The translations under genes were made by a program, and so were the position numbers. The notes under the pieces are model-generated. The model worked only from the letters and a program-made list of their open reading frames with translations. It made no database searches and was not told the DNA's origin. From Bradyrhizobium sp. Ai1a-2 (lineage in GTDB: Bacteria > Pseudomonadota > Alphaproteobacteria > Rhizobiales > Xanthobacteraceae), in contig NZ_AUEZ01000068.1 of NCBI RefSeq assembly GCF_000426245.1, forward strand, positions 1 through 44,971: a DNA stretch of 44,971 nt, given 5' to 3'. Of the stretch, positions 7,714 through 15,749 are shown in pieces. The first letter of the stretch is position 1. The number at the start of each line of letters is the position of its first letter.

Positions 7714-8901
7714 TTGGTCCGCCTCCTGACAGGTCACGACAAGCCGCAGCTTCCCGAAACGCATTACCTCGACAACCGAATATTCACCGACGAGGCGATC
7801 TTCCGCGAAGAGCAGGAACGAATTTTCACGAAGACCTGGCAGTTCGTTTGCCATGAGAGCGAAGTGGACAAGCCCGGCGATTTCCGCTGCGCCAGGATCG
7901 CAGGCAAGTCAATCATCATGGTCCGCGGGGCCGACAACGTCATCCGCGGATTTCACAACGCCTGCCGCCATCGCGCCGCGGAAATCGTCCGTGATGAGTC
8001 CGGAACAGCGCGGATGTTTACGTGCTTCTATCACCATTGGACCTATGGGCTCGACGGTAGACTCAGGGGGGTGTCGAAGCCCGAAGGGTACGAAGCGGTC
8101 AATCTCGACAAGAGCACGCTGGGTCTCGTACCGGTCCGCAGCGAGAGTTTTGCAGGGCTTGTATTCGTTTGCCTGGACGACGGCGTTGAACCGCTCCGTG
8201 AATTCCTCGGCGACATTGTCAAAGGCTTTGAAGAGCCACTCGGGACCATTCCGCTCGAGGTCTTTCACTTCCACAAAGCGGTGCTGAAGACGAACTGGAA
8301 GTTGTGGCAGGACAACAACAGCGAGCGCTACCACGCGTTGCTGCATGTGGCCAATCGCAAGACGATGCCTTGGGTCCTCGGCAAGACCAGCCCGATGAAG
8401 CTTAGGATCGAAGCGCACGGACACAGCGGCTATTGGGCTGATGGCGGCGAAGCCGTTGTCGATTACGCCAAGGGCGGCTATTCGGACGGCGCGGAGGGTG
8501 CGTTGCCGGGCATGCGCGGGGACGAGATGCGGGTCATCAATCTGTTCCCCGATCTGATGATCAACATCCGCTCGAATGTCGTTCGCCTCGATCGCATGGT
8601 CCCGCTGGGTCCGGATCGAACCCTGGTCGAGTGGCGCGGCCTTGCCGTCAAAGGTGATGACGCCCGGATGCGCGCAATACGCACTAGGCAACACAATCTG
8701 TTTTGGGGTCCGACCGGGCGCAACCTCCCGGAAGATGTCCTGGCAGTCGAGTCTCAGGCGAGGGCCATGGGCACGGGAGACATCCGCTACAGCATCATCG
8801 CGCGCGAGGAGCAGCTCAATCCGACCGACGACGCGAACATTCGATCCTATTATCGGGAATGGGGAAGGCGGATGGGAAAATCCCCTGCGACGCTGGCATG
8901 A
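7714..8901 (+). CDS. Rieske aromatic-ring-hydroxylating oxygenase, large (alpha) subunit
   Basis: This is the catalytic subunit of a Rieske non-heme iron oxygenase, 395 residues. The Rieske 2Fe-2S ligands are Cys84-x-His86 and Cys104-x-x-His107 (CRHRA and CFYHHW). The mononuclear iron motif is in QDNNSERYHALLH, with His207 and His211 as ligands and the bridging acidic/Asn residues just before. A later aspartate near NLPEDVLAVES is the probable third ligand. The start is TTG at 7714 with GAGGAG six bases upstream. The beta subunit overlaps the stop by four bases (ATGA). No reductase or Rieske ferredoxin is adjacent. The aromatic substrate and regiospecificity are unknown. Confidence 0.92.
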   Translation: MVRLLTGHDKPQLPETHYLDNRIFTDEAIFREEQERIFTKTWQFVCHESEVDKPGDFRCARIAGKSIIMVRGADNVIRGFHNACRHRAAEIVRDESGTARMFTCFYHHWTYGLDGRLRGVSKPEGYEAVNLDKSTLGLVPVRSESFAGLVFVCLDDGVEPLREFLGDIVKGFEEPLGTIPLEVFHFHKAVLKTNWKLWQDNNSERYHALLHVANRKTMPWVLGKTSPMKLRIEAHGHSGYWADGGEAVVDYAKGGYSDGAEGALPGMRGDEMRVINLFPDLMINIRSNVVRLDRMVPLGPDRTLVEWRGLAVKGDDARMRAIRTRQHNLFWGPTGRNLPEDVLAVESQARAMGTGDIRYSIIAREEQLNPTDDANIRSYYREWGRRMGKSPATLA

Positions 8902-9365
8902 GCTCTCATCAGGAAGACCTCGAGGCGATCCGGACCGTCGTGCAACGGACGGCGGCCTTGCTCGATACCGAGCAATTCAGTGAATGGATCAGCCTGTTTG
9001 ATGCCGAGGGCAGCTACGAACTGGCCGCTTACAGCACCGAGATTCGGCGCTGGATGACTTGGCAGCTCTCCGACCGGCCAGCGCTGAAACAAATGTTGGA
9101 CGAGGTGGGTGAGCATGTCCGCGACCCCGCCCGCCGCCGCCACGTGGTCGGGATGCCGTTTGTCGAATTTACGGACGATGCGACCGCCCGGGCGACCACG
9201 ACTTTCTCTCTGTTCAGAACCACGCCGGAGGGAACGTCCTCGCTTTACATCGTCGGCAGCTACGAGGACCAGTTCATCAAGCGTGACGGCGCCTGGCGCT
9301 ACGCATTTCACAGGGTTGTCTCCGACACGCGCGTGCTCGACGCGTTCACCCATATACCAGTCTAG
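8898..9365 (+). CDS. Ring-hydroxylating oxygenase small (beta) subunit
   Basis: This is a 155-residue NTF2/SnoaL-fold protein of the dioxygenase beta-subunit family. Its typical features are an N-terminal helix pair (QEDLEAIRTVVQRTAALLDT), WISLFDAEGSYEL, and a C-terminal sheet ending in WRYAFHRVVSDTRVLD. The ATG overlaps the alpha-subunit TGA by four bases, which gives translational coupling. A longer upstream frame exists but lies inside the alpha gene. It presumably supports an alpha3beta3 hexamer as in related oxygenases (family knowledge). Confidence 0.85.
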   Translation: MSSHQEDLEAIRTVVQRTAALLDTEQFSEWISLFDAEGSYELAAYSTEIRRWMTWQLSDRPALKQMLDEVGEHVRDPARRRHVVGMPFVEFTDDATARATTTFSLFRTTPEGTSSLYIVGSYEDQFIKRDGAWRYAFHRVVSDTRVLDAFTHIPV

Positions 9366-9377
9366 AGATGCCGTCCG

Positions 9378-10343
9378 ATGCGACTGCTGATCACTTCCGC
9401 CGCTATTGCATGGGGACTCATAGCCGTTCCGCAGATTGCCGAGGCGCAAAACTATCCGAACAAGCCGATCCGCGTGTTCGTCTCGTCCACGGCCGGCGGT
9501 CCTCTCGATGTTTTCACGCGTCTGGTCACCCACAAGATGGAAGAGCGGCTGCACCAGCCGTTCGTCATCGAAAACCGCAGCGGAGCCGGCGGAAACATCG
9601 CGGCTGCAGGGGCCGCGCAGGCCGAGCCGGATGGCTACACGGTCCTGTTTTCGATCGATACGACCTTCACCGTCAACCCCAGTCTCTTTAAGCAGAACCC
9701 CGTCGATCTGGATAAGGATTTCGTCCCCTTGTCCGTGCTCGCCAAGTTCGGTCAGGCGCTTGGCGTTCCCTCTACTCTGCCGGTGAGTTCGCTTGCCGAC
9801 CTGATCGAGCTATCGCGCAAGAAGGATCTTGGCTATGGCTCTTCGGGCACGGGATCGCCAGCGCACCTGGCATTCTCCTATCTGCAAGCCGTCAGCGGAC
9901 TTAAGGCGACGCATATCCCCTACCGGGGCAATCCGCCGGCATTGCTCGCTCTCCTGAACGGAGACATCCAAGCGGCGATGGTTGTTACCACCTCGCTGCT
10001 TCCACTTGCTCAGGAAAGCAAAGTCAAGCTCCTCGCCTATTCCGACAGCACGCGGTCCGAGGCGATCCCCGATGTGCCAACCGTAGCGGAACTAGGATAC
10101 CCCAACTTTGAAGCCGTTTTCGGCTACGTCATGCTCGTCCCGGCAAACACGCCGAAATCGATTGCGGACGTGCTATTCACCGAAGCGACCCACGCCGTCA
10201 TGGAGCCTGATGTCCGCGAAAAGCTAAAAAGCACGGACACGGTTCCCATCGCACTATCCTCGCGGGATTCCGTTGTCTGGCTGCACAACAGTCGCAAGAA
10301 ATGGGCCGACGTCATCACGAAGATGAATGTCAGCGCTGAGTGA
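9378..10343 (+). CDS. TctC/Bug-family periplasmic binding protein
   Basis: This is a substrate-binding protein of the tripartite tricarboxylate transporter (Bug) family, 321 residues. It has a signal peptide ending at AEA, then QNYPNKPIRVFVSSTAGGPL, the usual first strand. IENRSGAGGNIAA and PDGYTVLFS are standard family motifs. It starts 12 bases after the beta-subunit stop, so it belongs to the oxygenase operon. Membrane partners TctA/TctB are absent here, which is common for this expanded family in soil bacteria. It probably captures the carboxylated substrate or precursor of the oxygenase (inference from linkage). Confidence 0.9.
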   Translation: MRLLITSAAIAWGLIAVPQIAEAQNYPNKPIRVFVSSTAGGPLDVFTRLVTHKMEERLHQPFVIENRSGAGGNIAAAGAAQAEPDGYTVLFSIDTTFTVNPSLFKQNPVDLDKDFVPLSVLAKFGQALGVPSTLPVSSLADLIELSRKKDLGYGSSGTGSPAHLAFSYLQAVSGLKATHIPYRGNPPALLALLNGDIQAAMVVTTSLLPLAQESKVKLLAYSDSTRSEAIPDVPTVAELGYPNFEAVFGYVMLVPANTPKSIADVLFTEATHAVMEPDVREKLKSTDTVPIALSSRDSVVWLHNSRKKWADVITKMNVSAE

Positions 10344-10558
10344 GCCGCTTCAGACTTTGTGTTCTCCCAGCGATTATCCGTCTACCCCTGCCGGTGCGAC
10401 GCATCCGCTCGCGTAGAGATGCGATGCTTGAGCGAACCCGCAGGTCGCTGCGTGGCGGCGAAAAGCGCCACCTTCCGAAGGGCCGCTTCTTACATCGTCC
10501 CCTGGCGCCACGCGTTGACGCAGTGATCACGGCAAAAAGCATTGACTAAGCTAGTTGA

Positions 10559-10573
10559 CTGACTATTAGTGAG
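10559..10573. promoter_or_regulatory. Candidate operator overlapping the crotonase translation start region
   Basis: The 15-base sequence CTGACTATTAGTGAG has a perfect 9-base core (ACTATTAGT) and pairs at six of seven positions. It overlaps TTGACTGA, the same 8-mer as in the palindrome at 7621-7641. It ends six bases before the crotonase ATG, so a bound repressor would block expression. This is symmetry evidence only. Confidence 0.35.
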
Positions 10574-10579
10574 CAGGGT

Positions 10580-11527
10580 ATGCCCCATGCAAGATTCACC
10601 GTTGAAAAGATGAGATCTCGGCGCAGCGTTTTGAAGGTAGGGATTGCCGCGAGCGCCGCCGGTGTTCTCGGCCGACAGTCAACTGCCTCCGGCGCTGACC
10701 GTGAGGGCTCCCCCAATATTTCCGGAAAGGACCTGGCTGTGGGTTCGAAGTCCATAACGCTCGAGCGAAAAGACCACGTCGCGCTCATTGGTCTCAATCG
10801 ACCGGGAAAGGCGAACCGAATCGATCCGGAAGCGTACGAACTCCTGTCAGAGGCTTACTTTGAATTCGAGCATGACGATTCGTTGCGCGTCGCCGTCCTG
10901 TTCGGACACGGTGAGCATTTTTCGCGTGGTATCGACGTCGAGGCGTTTGCTTCCACAATCAGTTCGGGGGGCGAGCAAGGGCTCGGTCAGCAAAGAATAG
11001 ACCCGTTTGGAAAATCCCCGCAGCGTCTCTCAAAGCCGGTAGTCGCTGTCGCCCACGGCGATACCTGGAATATAGGTCATGAATTGTGTCTGGCTGCAGA
11101 TGTTCGTGTGGCCGCCGCGAATGCGAACTTCGGTCAAACCGAAGCCTCACAGGCGCGTATGCCCGGAAGCGGCGCTACGATCCGATTTGTGCGGGACGCC
11201 GGTTGGGGCAATGCCATGCGCTACATGCTCACCGGCGACCACTGGGGCGCGGAAGACGCAAAGCGGATGGGGCTTTTCCAGGAGATCGCGGCCGACCCCG
11301 AAGAGGCACTACGTCTTGGAATTCTGCTTGCGACGAAGATAGCGGCTTGCGCACCACTATCAGTGCGAGCGACGTTGAAGTCGGCTCATCTCGCCGTCGA
11401 TGAAGCCGCTGACAGATCGCTGTTACTTCTAGGTGAGCAGCGGCGAGCGCTGTATCAGACCCGGGATTTCGAAGAGGGCCTGGCTGCAACACGAGAGAAG
11501 CGCGCACCTCGATACGAGGGGCGCTGA
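10580..11527 (+). CDS. Crotonase (enoyl-CoA hydratase/isomerase family) with twin-arginine-like leader
   Basis: This is a 315-residue protein with an unusual N-terminus: MRSRRSVLKVGIAASAAGVL, starting at residue 11, fits the Tat consensus (S-R-R-x-V-L-K followed by a hydrophobic stretch). A crotonase domain follows from about residue 55. The first oxyanion segment is GEHFSRGIDVEAF. Glu168 in GHELCLAAD and Glu188 in FGQTEAS are 20 residues apart, the spacing of the two catalytic glutamates of hydratases, so the active site looks intact. Alternative starts are ATG 10580 and ATG 10610; both keep the RR leader. A CoA-dependent enzyme would not normally be exported, so the leader or the substrate is atypical. 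It follows the Rieske operon on the same strand after ~240 bases. Confidence 0.82.
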   Translation: MPHARFTVEKMRSRRSVLKVGIAASAAGVLGRQSTASGADREGSPNISGKDLAVGSKSITLERKDHVALIGLNRPGKANRIDPEAYELLSEAYFEFEHDDSLRVAVLFGHGEHFSRGIDVEAFASTISSGGEQGLGQQRIDPFGKSPQRLSKPVVAVAHGDTWNIGHELCLAADVRVAAANANFGQTEASQARMPGSGATIRFVRDAGWGNAMRYMLTGDHWGAEDAKRMGLFQEIAADPEEALRLGILLATKIAACAPLSVRATLKSAHLAVDEAADRSLLLLGEQRRALYQTRDFEEGLAATREKRAPRYEGR

Positions 11528-11917
11528 TCGAGTGGTTGCGCATGATTGTGTCAGCTTGCAAACGCGACTTTCGGAGTATTCTGCCAAGTTCTAGCTGACC
11601 AATACGTACTTTCATCTGGATCTCCCCGGGAAATTTTCTTCATTTCACCAAGCGATGCTCGCTGAAAGGCTTCGCCGCCTGTATGCCGAGGTGATGAAGA
11701 CGCAGCGTTGGCAGAAGGCTTGATCGACACCTCCGGCTGGGGGGAGTAAGTCAGCGCGCAAGGTCGAAGGACCCTCAATCGAAATCGCGGGCAAGCGTGA
11801 CTCGGATTGGAGCTACGCCTGGGTCCCCTGGTCGGCCCAGCTATTGGAGGCGTTAGTGCAGCGCTTGTTTCGCGCATTGGGCCTCGTCTGAAGCTAAAAA
11901 AGCAAAGGAGTGCAGAG
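11528..11917. other. 390-base gap with no convincing intact gene; possible gene remnants
   Basis: No full gene is supported. A short open stretch at about 11654-11722 reads MLAERLRRLYAEVMKTQRWQ, resembling the helical C-terminus of a binding protein or similar enzyme. Another frame at about 11807-11890 gives a Gly/Pro-rich hydrophobic piece. Both could be decayed remnants or chance. The AAAGGAG ribosome site of the next gene is at 11904-11910. Confidence 0.3.
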
Positions 11918-12328
11918 ATGCCACGAAAGACCTTGCAGCCAGCGGAACTGTTTGCCAGTAGGCCCTGGGGCTTTTCGCAAGTTGTTATCAGCGAACCGGG
12001 GCACGTTGTGAATATAGCGGGGCAGGTAGCCTGGAACGCCGAGGGCAAATCAAACGCGGAAGGGTTGGAAGGACAGTTTCGGCAGACGCTGAAGCAGGTC
12101 ATCATCGCGGTAGAGGCTGCAGGCGGGCAGGCCGAAGATATTCAGACGTTGCGACTTTACATCCGCAATTTTGTGCCGGGCACCGATGCAGATATCATCG
12201 CCAAAGTGCTCGTTGACGTATTCGGCGATGTCAGTCCGCCAGCGTCTTCATGGATCGGCGTGCAGGCGCTTGCGCAGCCTGACTATCTGATTGAGGTCGA
12301 GGCGATGGCTATCGTCCCCATCGATTGA
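11918..12328 (+). CDS. RidA/YjgF/YER057c/UK114-family protein, non-canonical
   Basis: This 136-residue protein has the Rid fold: GFSQVVISEPGHVVNIAGQV near the N-terminus, EGQFRQTLKQVIIAVEAAGG in the middle, and YLIEVEAMAIV at the end. Canonical RidA proteins hydrolyse reactive enamines/imines and need an arginine in the P-x-R-S segment before the last strands. Here that segment reads PPASSWIGV, with serine or alanine instead, so 2-aminoacrylate deaminase activity is unlikely. The frame is open from 11807, but AAAGGAG seven bases before the ATG fixes the start at 11918. It closes the accessory block; a specialised role in the neighbouring pathway is possible but not shown. Confidence 0.85.
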   Translation: MPRKTLQPAELFASRPWGFSQVVISEPGHVVNIAGQVAWNAEGKSNAEGLEGQFRQTLKQVIIAVEAAGGQAEDIQTLRLYIRNFVPGTDADIIAKVLVDVFGDVSPPASSWIGVQALAQPDYLIEVEAMAIVPID

Positions 12329-12409
12329 TCTTGCTCACAGGAACGCTTTGGGACGAGGCTATACGACGTTTCACGGAAATCTGATGCCTGGCGAGTGAAT
12401 GGCGCGAAC

Positions 12410-12431
12410 GGGGGTGAAAAACATCACCCCC
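12410..12431. terminator. Stable hairpin between the Rid-family gene and the tRNA
   Basis: GGGGGTGA (12410-12417), loop AAAACA, and TCACCCCC (12424-12431) form a perfect 8-bp GC-rich stem about 80 bases after the Rid-family stop. No T tract follows on either strand. It may end transcription of the accessory block with help from Rho. Confidence 0.45.
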
Positions 12432-12617
12432 TCCAACACGGACGACCTTGTCGGAGAATTTGCGAGCGCGTCGGCTGACGACAGACGGTACCGGGCGTAA
12501 CCCGTTGTCATCCAATGTAGTGGGCGCAATGGCCCATATTGATGCCGATTTGGCGCTCGAACGGAACGCGTACGGCGAGAAACGCCCGTATTTATTGGCC
12601 TTCTTGCAATCGGACGC

Positions 12618-12694
<77 letters not shown>

Positions 12695-12995
12695 GCGAAC
12701 CCCTCTTTCCGGGTTTCGGCACCTCATAGCAGACTGAAAGCCCGATCGCCAGACTGCGTGCCGGGTCGGCGCTGCCCGTGATGAACCGGGTGCGACAGAG
12801 TTCCGGTGCGCTGCCCGCACCTAGTCGATAAGGCCGCCTCCGCGAATAAGCGCGCCAGATATGAACGACAAGTTAACCGGCCAACACGCCTTGCTTGAGC
12901 CAGATCAAGGTCATCCGCCTCGAATCAGGCGAAGGTTAAGAGCGGCCGCCTGCGGCCCGTCCTCCACCTCTCCCCTTCCCCATCCGGAGCACTCT

Positions 12996-14345
12996 GTGAA
13001 TAGCGCCGGCAGCTTTGCCACCCGTCTCGCCTTCCATCGCATCGACCATCAGACCACCGCGTTGTTGCGCGAAGCGCGCAGCCTCATCATCGATGCGCTG
13101 CCCAGGATCCTTGATCGCTTCTACGACCACGCCGGCCGCTTCGCGCAGACCGCGCGCTTCTTCCGCAGCCGCGAGCACATGATGCATGCCAAGCAGATGC
13201 AGATAAAGCACTGGTCCATCATCCTGGAGGGACGCTTTGACGCCGACTATGAAGCGTCCGTAAGGCGCATCGGCGAGGTTCACAATAAGCTCGGACTCGA
13301 GCCGACCTGGTATATCGGCGGCTACAACGCGCTGTTGTCGGATCTCGTCGGCGAGGTCGCGATCCGCATGCCGGCGCGCATGCTGAGCCGCGGCTCGGCG
13401 GTGAAGCAGGCCGCGATGCAGTGCGCGATCGTCAACGCGGCGCTGCTCGACATGGATATTGCGCTTGCCGTCTATACCGAGGCCGAACGCCGCGACCGGC
13501 GGCAGCTGCTGGACCGGCTGGCGACGGATTTCGAGGGCGCGATCGGCGGTGTCGTCGACATTGTCGCCTCAGCATCCACGGAGCTGCAGGCGGCGGCGCA
13601 ATCGCTGCAGGGCGCGACCGATCGCACCTCGGCGAAGTCGGGCCTGGTCACTGTCGCCTCGCGCGAGGCGACCACGAATGTCAACGCGGTCGCCGCCGCG
13701 GTCGAGCAACTCACCAATTCGATCCGCGAGATCGGCGAGCGCGTCACCGATTCGGCCCGGATCGCGACGGAGGCGACCGCGGCAATCAATGCCGCCGGCG
13801 ACAAGATGCAGAAACTCTCGGCCGCCGCGGAGCAGATCGGCACCATCGTCCATCTCATCACCGACATTGCCGGCCAGACCAACCTGCTCGCGCTCAACGC
13901 CACCATCGAGGCGGCACGCGCCGGCGACGCCGGGCGCGGCTTTGCCGTGGTCGCGCAGGAGGTCAAGTCGCTTGCCGAGCAGACCGCCAAGGCGACCGCG
14001 GACATCGCCGCGCAGATCGGCGACATGCAGCAATCAACCACGGAGTCGGCGAGCGCCATCGGCGATATCGTCGGCGTGATCCGCTCGATGGGCGAAGCGT
14101 CGACCGCGATCGCCTCCGCCGTCGAACAGCAGGACGCCGCCACCAGCGAGATTTCGCGGAACATTCAGCAGGCAGCCGTCGGCACCAGGGACGTGTCTGA
14201 CAATATCGAGGACGTCATGCATGCCGCCGAGGAGAACGGCGGCAGTGCATCGAACGTGCTGGATGCGGCGGGCGAATTGTCGCGACAGTCGGAGCGACTG
14301 CGCAATGAAATGTCAAAATTCCTGGCGACCGTGAGGGCTGCCTGA
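12996..14345 (+). CDS. Globin-coupled methyl-accepting chemotaxis protein (HemAT-like)
   Basis: This is a soluble chemoreceptor with no membrane segment. About residues 5-160 are a globin-coupled-sensor (protoglobin) domain; EVHNKLGLEPTWYIGGYNAL contains the predicted proximal heme ligand His96. The C-terminal part is a coiled-coil signalling domain whose hairpin tip is GQTNLLALNATIEAARAGDA, followed by GFAVVAQEVKSLAEQTA. It should sense oxygen or another heme ligand and signal to CheA/CheW (family knowledge). The frame is open back to an ATG at 12861, but that ATG lacks a ribosome site and the extra 45 residues are Pro/Arg/Ala-rich and unlike a receptor. GTG at 12996 has GGAG about six bases upstream and starts right before the globin domain. 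Confidence 0.92.
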   Translation: MNSAGSFATRLAFHRIDHQTTALLREARSLIIDALPRILDRFYDHAGRFAQTARFFRSREHMMHAKQMQIKHWSIILEGRFDADYEASVRRIGEVHNKLGLEPTWYIGGYNALLSDLVGEVAIRMPARMLSRGSAVKQAAMQCAIVNAALLDMDIALAVYTEAERRDRRQLLDRLATDFEGAIGGVVDIVASASTELQAAAQSLQGATDRTSAKSGLVTVASREATTNVNAVAAAVEQLTNSIREIGERVTDSARIATEATAAINAAGDKMQKLSAAAEQIGTIVHLITDIAGQTNLLALNATIEAARAGDAGRGFAVVAQEVKSLAEQTAKATADIAAQIGDMQQSTTESASAIGDIVGVIRSMGEASTAIASAVEQQDAATSEISRNIQQAAVGTRDVSDNIEDVMHAAEENGGSASNVLDAAGELSRQSERLRNEMSKFLATVRAA

Positions 14346-14751
14346 GGACATTCAGAGCGGACGCCGCTGTGGTTCCATCCAGATTAGAGCCTGCTGCGGA
14401 CGAGCGACCGCAGACCGATTGATTCGGTTGGAGAATGGACGCGCTTCCATGGAACTTACGATTTCCCCTCGCGGGGAGGCGACGCACACGCACTGGCTGA
14501 GGAAACTCCTTCCACTCCACCGGCTGCAAAGCCGGCCCGGTCGCCGCACCGGTCATGTGATCGGACGCCCGTCATGTTCCTTTCACATTGAAATTTCTTG
14601 AAAATTTTAGTCGAAACGAGGCGCAGCGTGCGCTACGAAGCCGGCGGCTACCCTTGTGGAACCCCCCGGGTTCCGTCGTGACGGGCGCCATCAAAATGCC
14701 GACAATCCGCCCAACTCTCTCGCTGGTCCGAATCTGGCCGGGAATGCCTCT
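14346..14751. other. 406-base intergenic stretch without a recognised gene
   Basis: I see no convincing coding frame, RNA gene or riboswitch here. An A/T-rich piece around 14578-14615 could hold a promoter for the downstream secreted protein. Confidence 0.4.
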
Positions 14752-15387
14752 GTGATCGCCTCGCGTTTGTTGATGCTCAGCGTTGCCGTCGCCGGTGCAG
14801 CCGTGCTTGCGCCTGCGCGCGTCGATGCGCAGTGGTGGCGCAGCACGCCGAGGGATTTCGAGGAATGCGCTGATGTCGCCGAGAAGGCGAAGACGAAGGA
14901 AGACAAGACCTCGCAGCTCGGCGATTGCAACGTGAAATTCGCCGGACGCCGCAAGGCAGGTGGCGGCTACACTTATTATGACTTCCTGCAGGACCGCTCA
15001 TTCGACATCTCCGGTCCCAACCCGACGCCGGAGGAGCAGAAGAGGATCGACCAGGAATATGCCCGCTATCTGGAAAGGCAGCGCCGCGAGAGCATGACCG
15101 CGGCGCTCGCGTTGAAGCAGCAGCAGGAAGCGCAAGCGCAATTGCCGCTGATGCAACCGCCCTTGCCGCCGGACGTCCAGAAGGTGACATTGCGGACCGA
15201 TACGGTCCGGGTGCCGGTGCCGGTGGCAAGCCCGGTCAAGCGGGCCGAGCGCATCAGAGCCGCCAAATGCGCCAAGGACTCGTTCTCCTGCGACTGGCCG
15301 CGGGTCTCCGCGAGCTGGAACGAGTTCAAGAAGATTTTCGCCCCGCAGCCGCCGGCGCCGTCCACCAAGGCCAAGCAGCGCAGCTGA
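14752..15387 (+). CDS. Secreted protein of unknown function
   Basis: This protein of about 211 residues is not one I can assign. It begins with a good Sec signal peptide (IASRLLMLSVAVAGAAVLAP, predicted cleavage after VDA), then QWWRSTPRDFEECADVAEKA. The mature part has cysteines in the FEECADV, GDCNV, AAKCAKD and SFSCDW segments that could form disulfides. A charged, Gln-rich helical stretch (YARYLERQRRES onward) and a Pro/Lys-rich tail follow. The frame is open from 14656, but only the GTG at 14752 (or ATG at 14773) gives a normal signal peptide. It probably acts in the periplasm. Confidence 0.65.
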   Translation: MIASRLLMLSVAVAGAAVLAPARVDAQWWRSTPRDFEECADVAEKAKTKEDKTSQLGDCNVKFAGRRKAGGGYTYYDFLQDRSFDISGPNPTPEEQKRIDQEYARYLERQRRESMTAALALKQQQEAQAQLPLMQPPLPPDVQKVTLRTDTVRVPVPVASPVKRAERIRAAKCAKDSFSCDWPRVSASWNEFKKIFAPQPPAPSTKAKQRS

Positions 15388-15470
15388 TCCTGTTGGAATG
15401 GCAGCCCGGGTGAAGCGAACGCAACCAGGGCTACGAGGCTGCGATCAGGGAATCAAATCCGCAATCACCA

Positions 15471-15689
15471 TCACTGGCGGGGATGGGTGCGCTTTGCGCG
15501 GTGCGGCACGACCGGCTTGGGCGCAGGCGCAACCGGATCGAAGGTCGGCGCTCGCGATGCCGCGCGGCTCTCCTGCAATCGCGCGTCATAGCCCGGGGAA
15601 GGGACGACCGTCGGCGGCGCGGCACGGGAGGCCGCGACTGAACCCAAGGCCAGGGCCGTAACCAACCCTATTACCGCAGAGTGTCTCAT
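15471..15689 (-). CDS. Small secreted/periplasmic protein of unknown function
   Basis: This 72-residue frame has a clear signal peptide (MRHSAVIGLVTALALGSVAA, cleavage near SRA) and a short Pro/Arg/Ala-rich mature part without a recognisable domain. GGAGAAGGA lies five bases before the ATG, which supports translation. It is convergent with the preceding secreted protein and runs in the same direction as the reductase gene upstream of it. It could be a non-functional peptide, but the start signals look real. Confidence 0.55.
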   Translation of the reverse strand: MRHSAVIGLVTALALGSVAASRAAPPTVVPSPGYDARLQESRAASRAPTFDPVAPAPKPVVPHRAKRTHPRQ

Positions 15690-15749
15690 CGATCCTTCTC
15701 CATCATGTCCCCATTGAAATTCGTGCGGGACCGGCGCCTTTTCAAGGCG

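Noticed and set aside
11551..12105. 184-codon minus-strand frame opposite the Rid-family gene
   Set aside because: It overlaps the Rid protein and has no start signal or recognisable domain.
14346..14751. Possible riboswitch in the gap after the chemoreceptor gene
   Set aside because: No conserved riboswitch core, such as a B12 box or TPP motif, could be identified, and the downstream gene is an unknown secreted protein.
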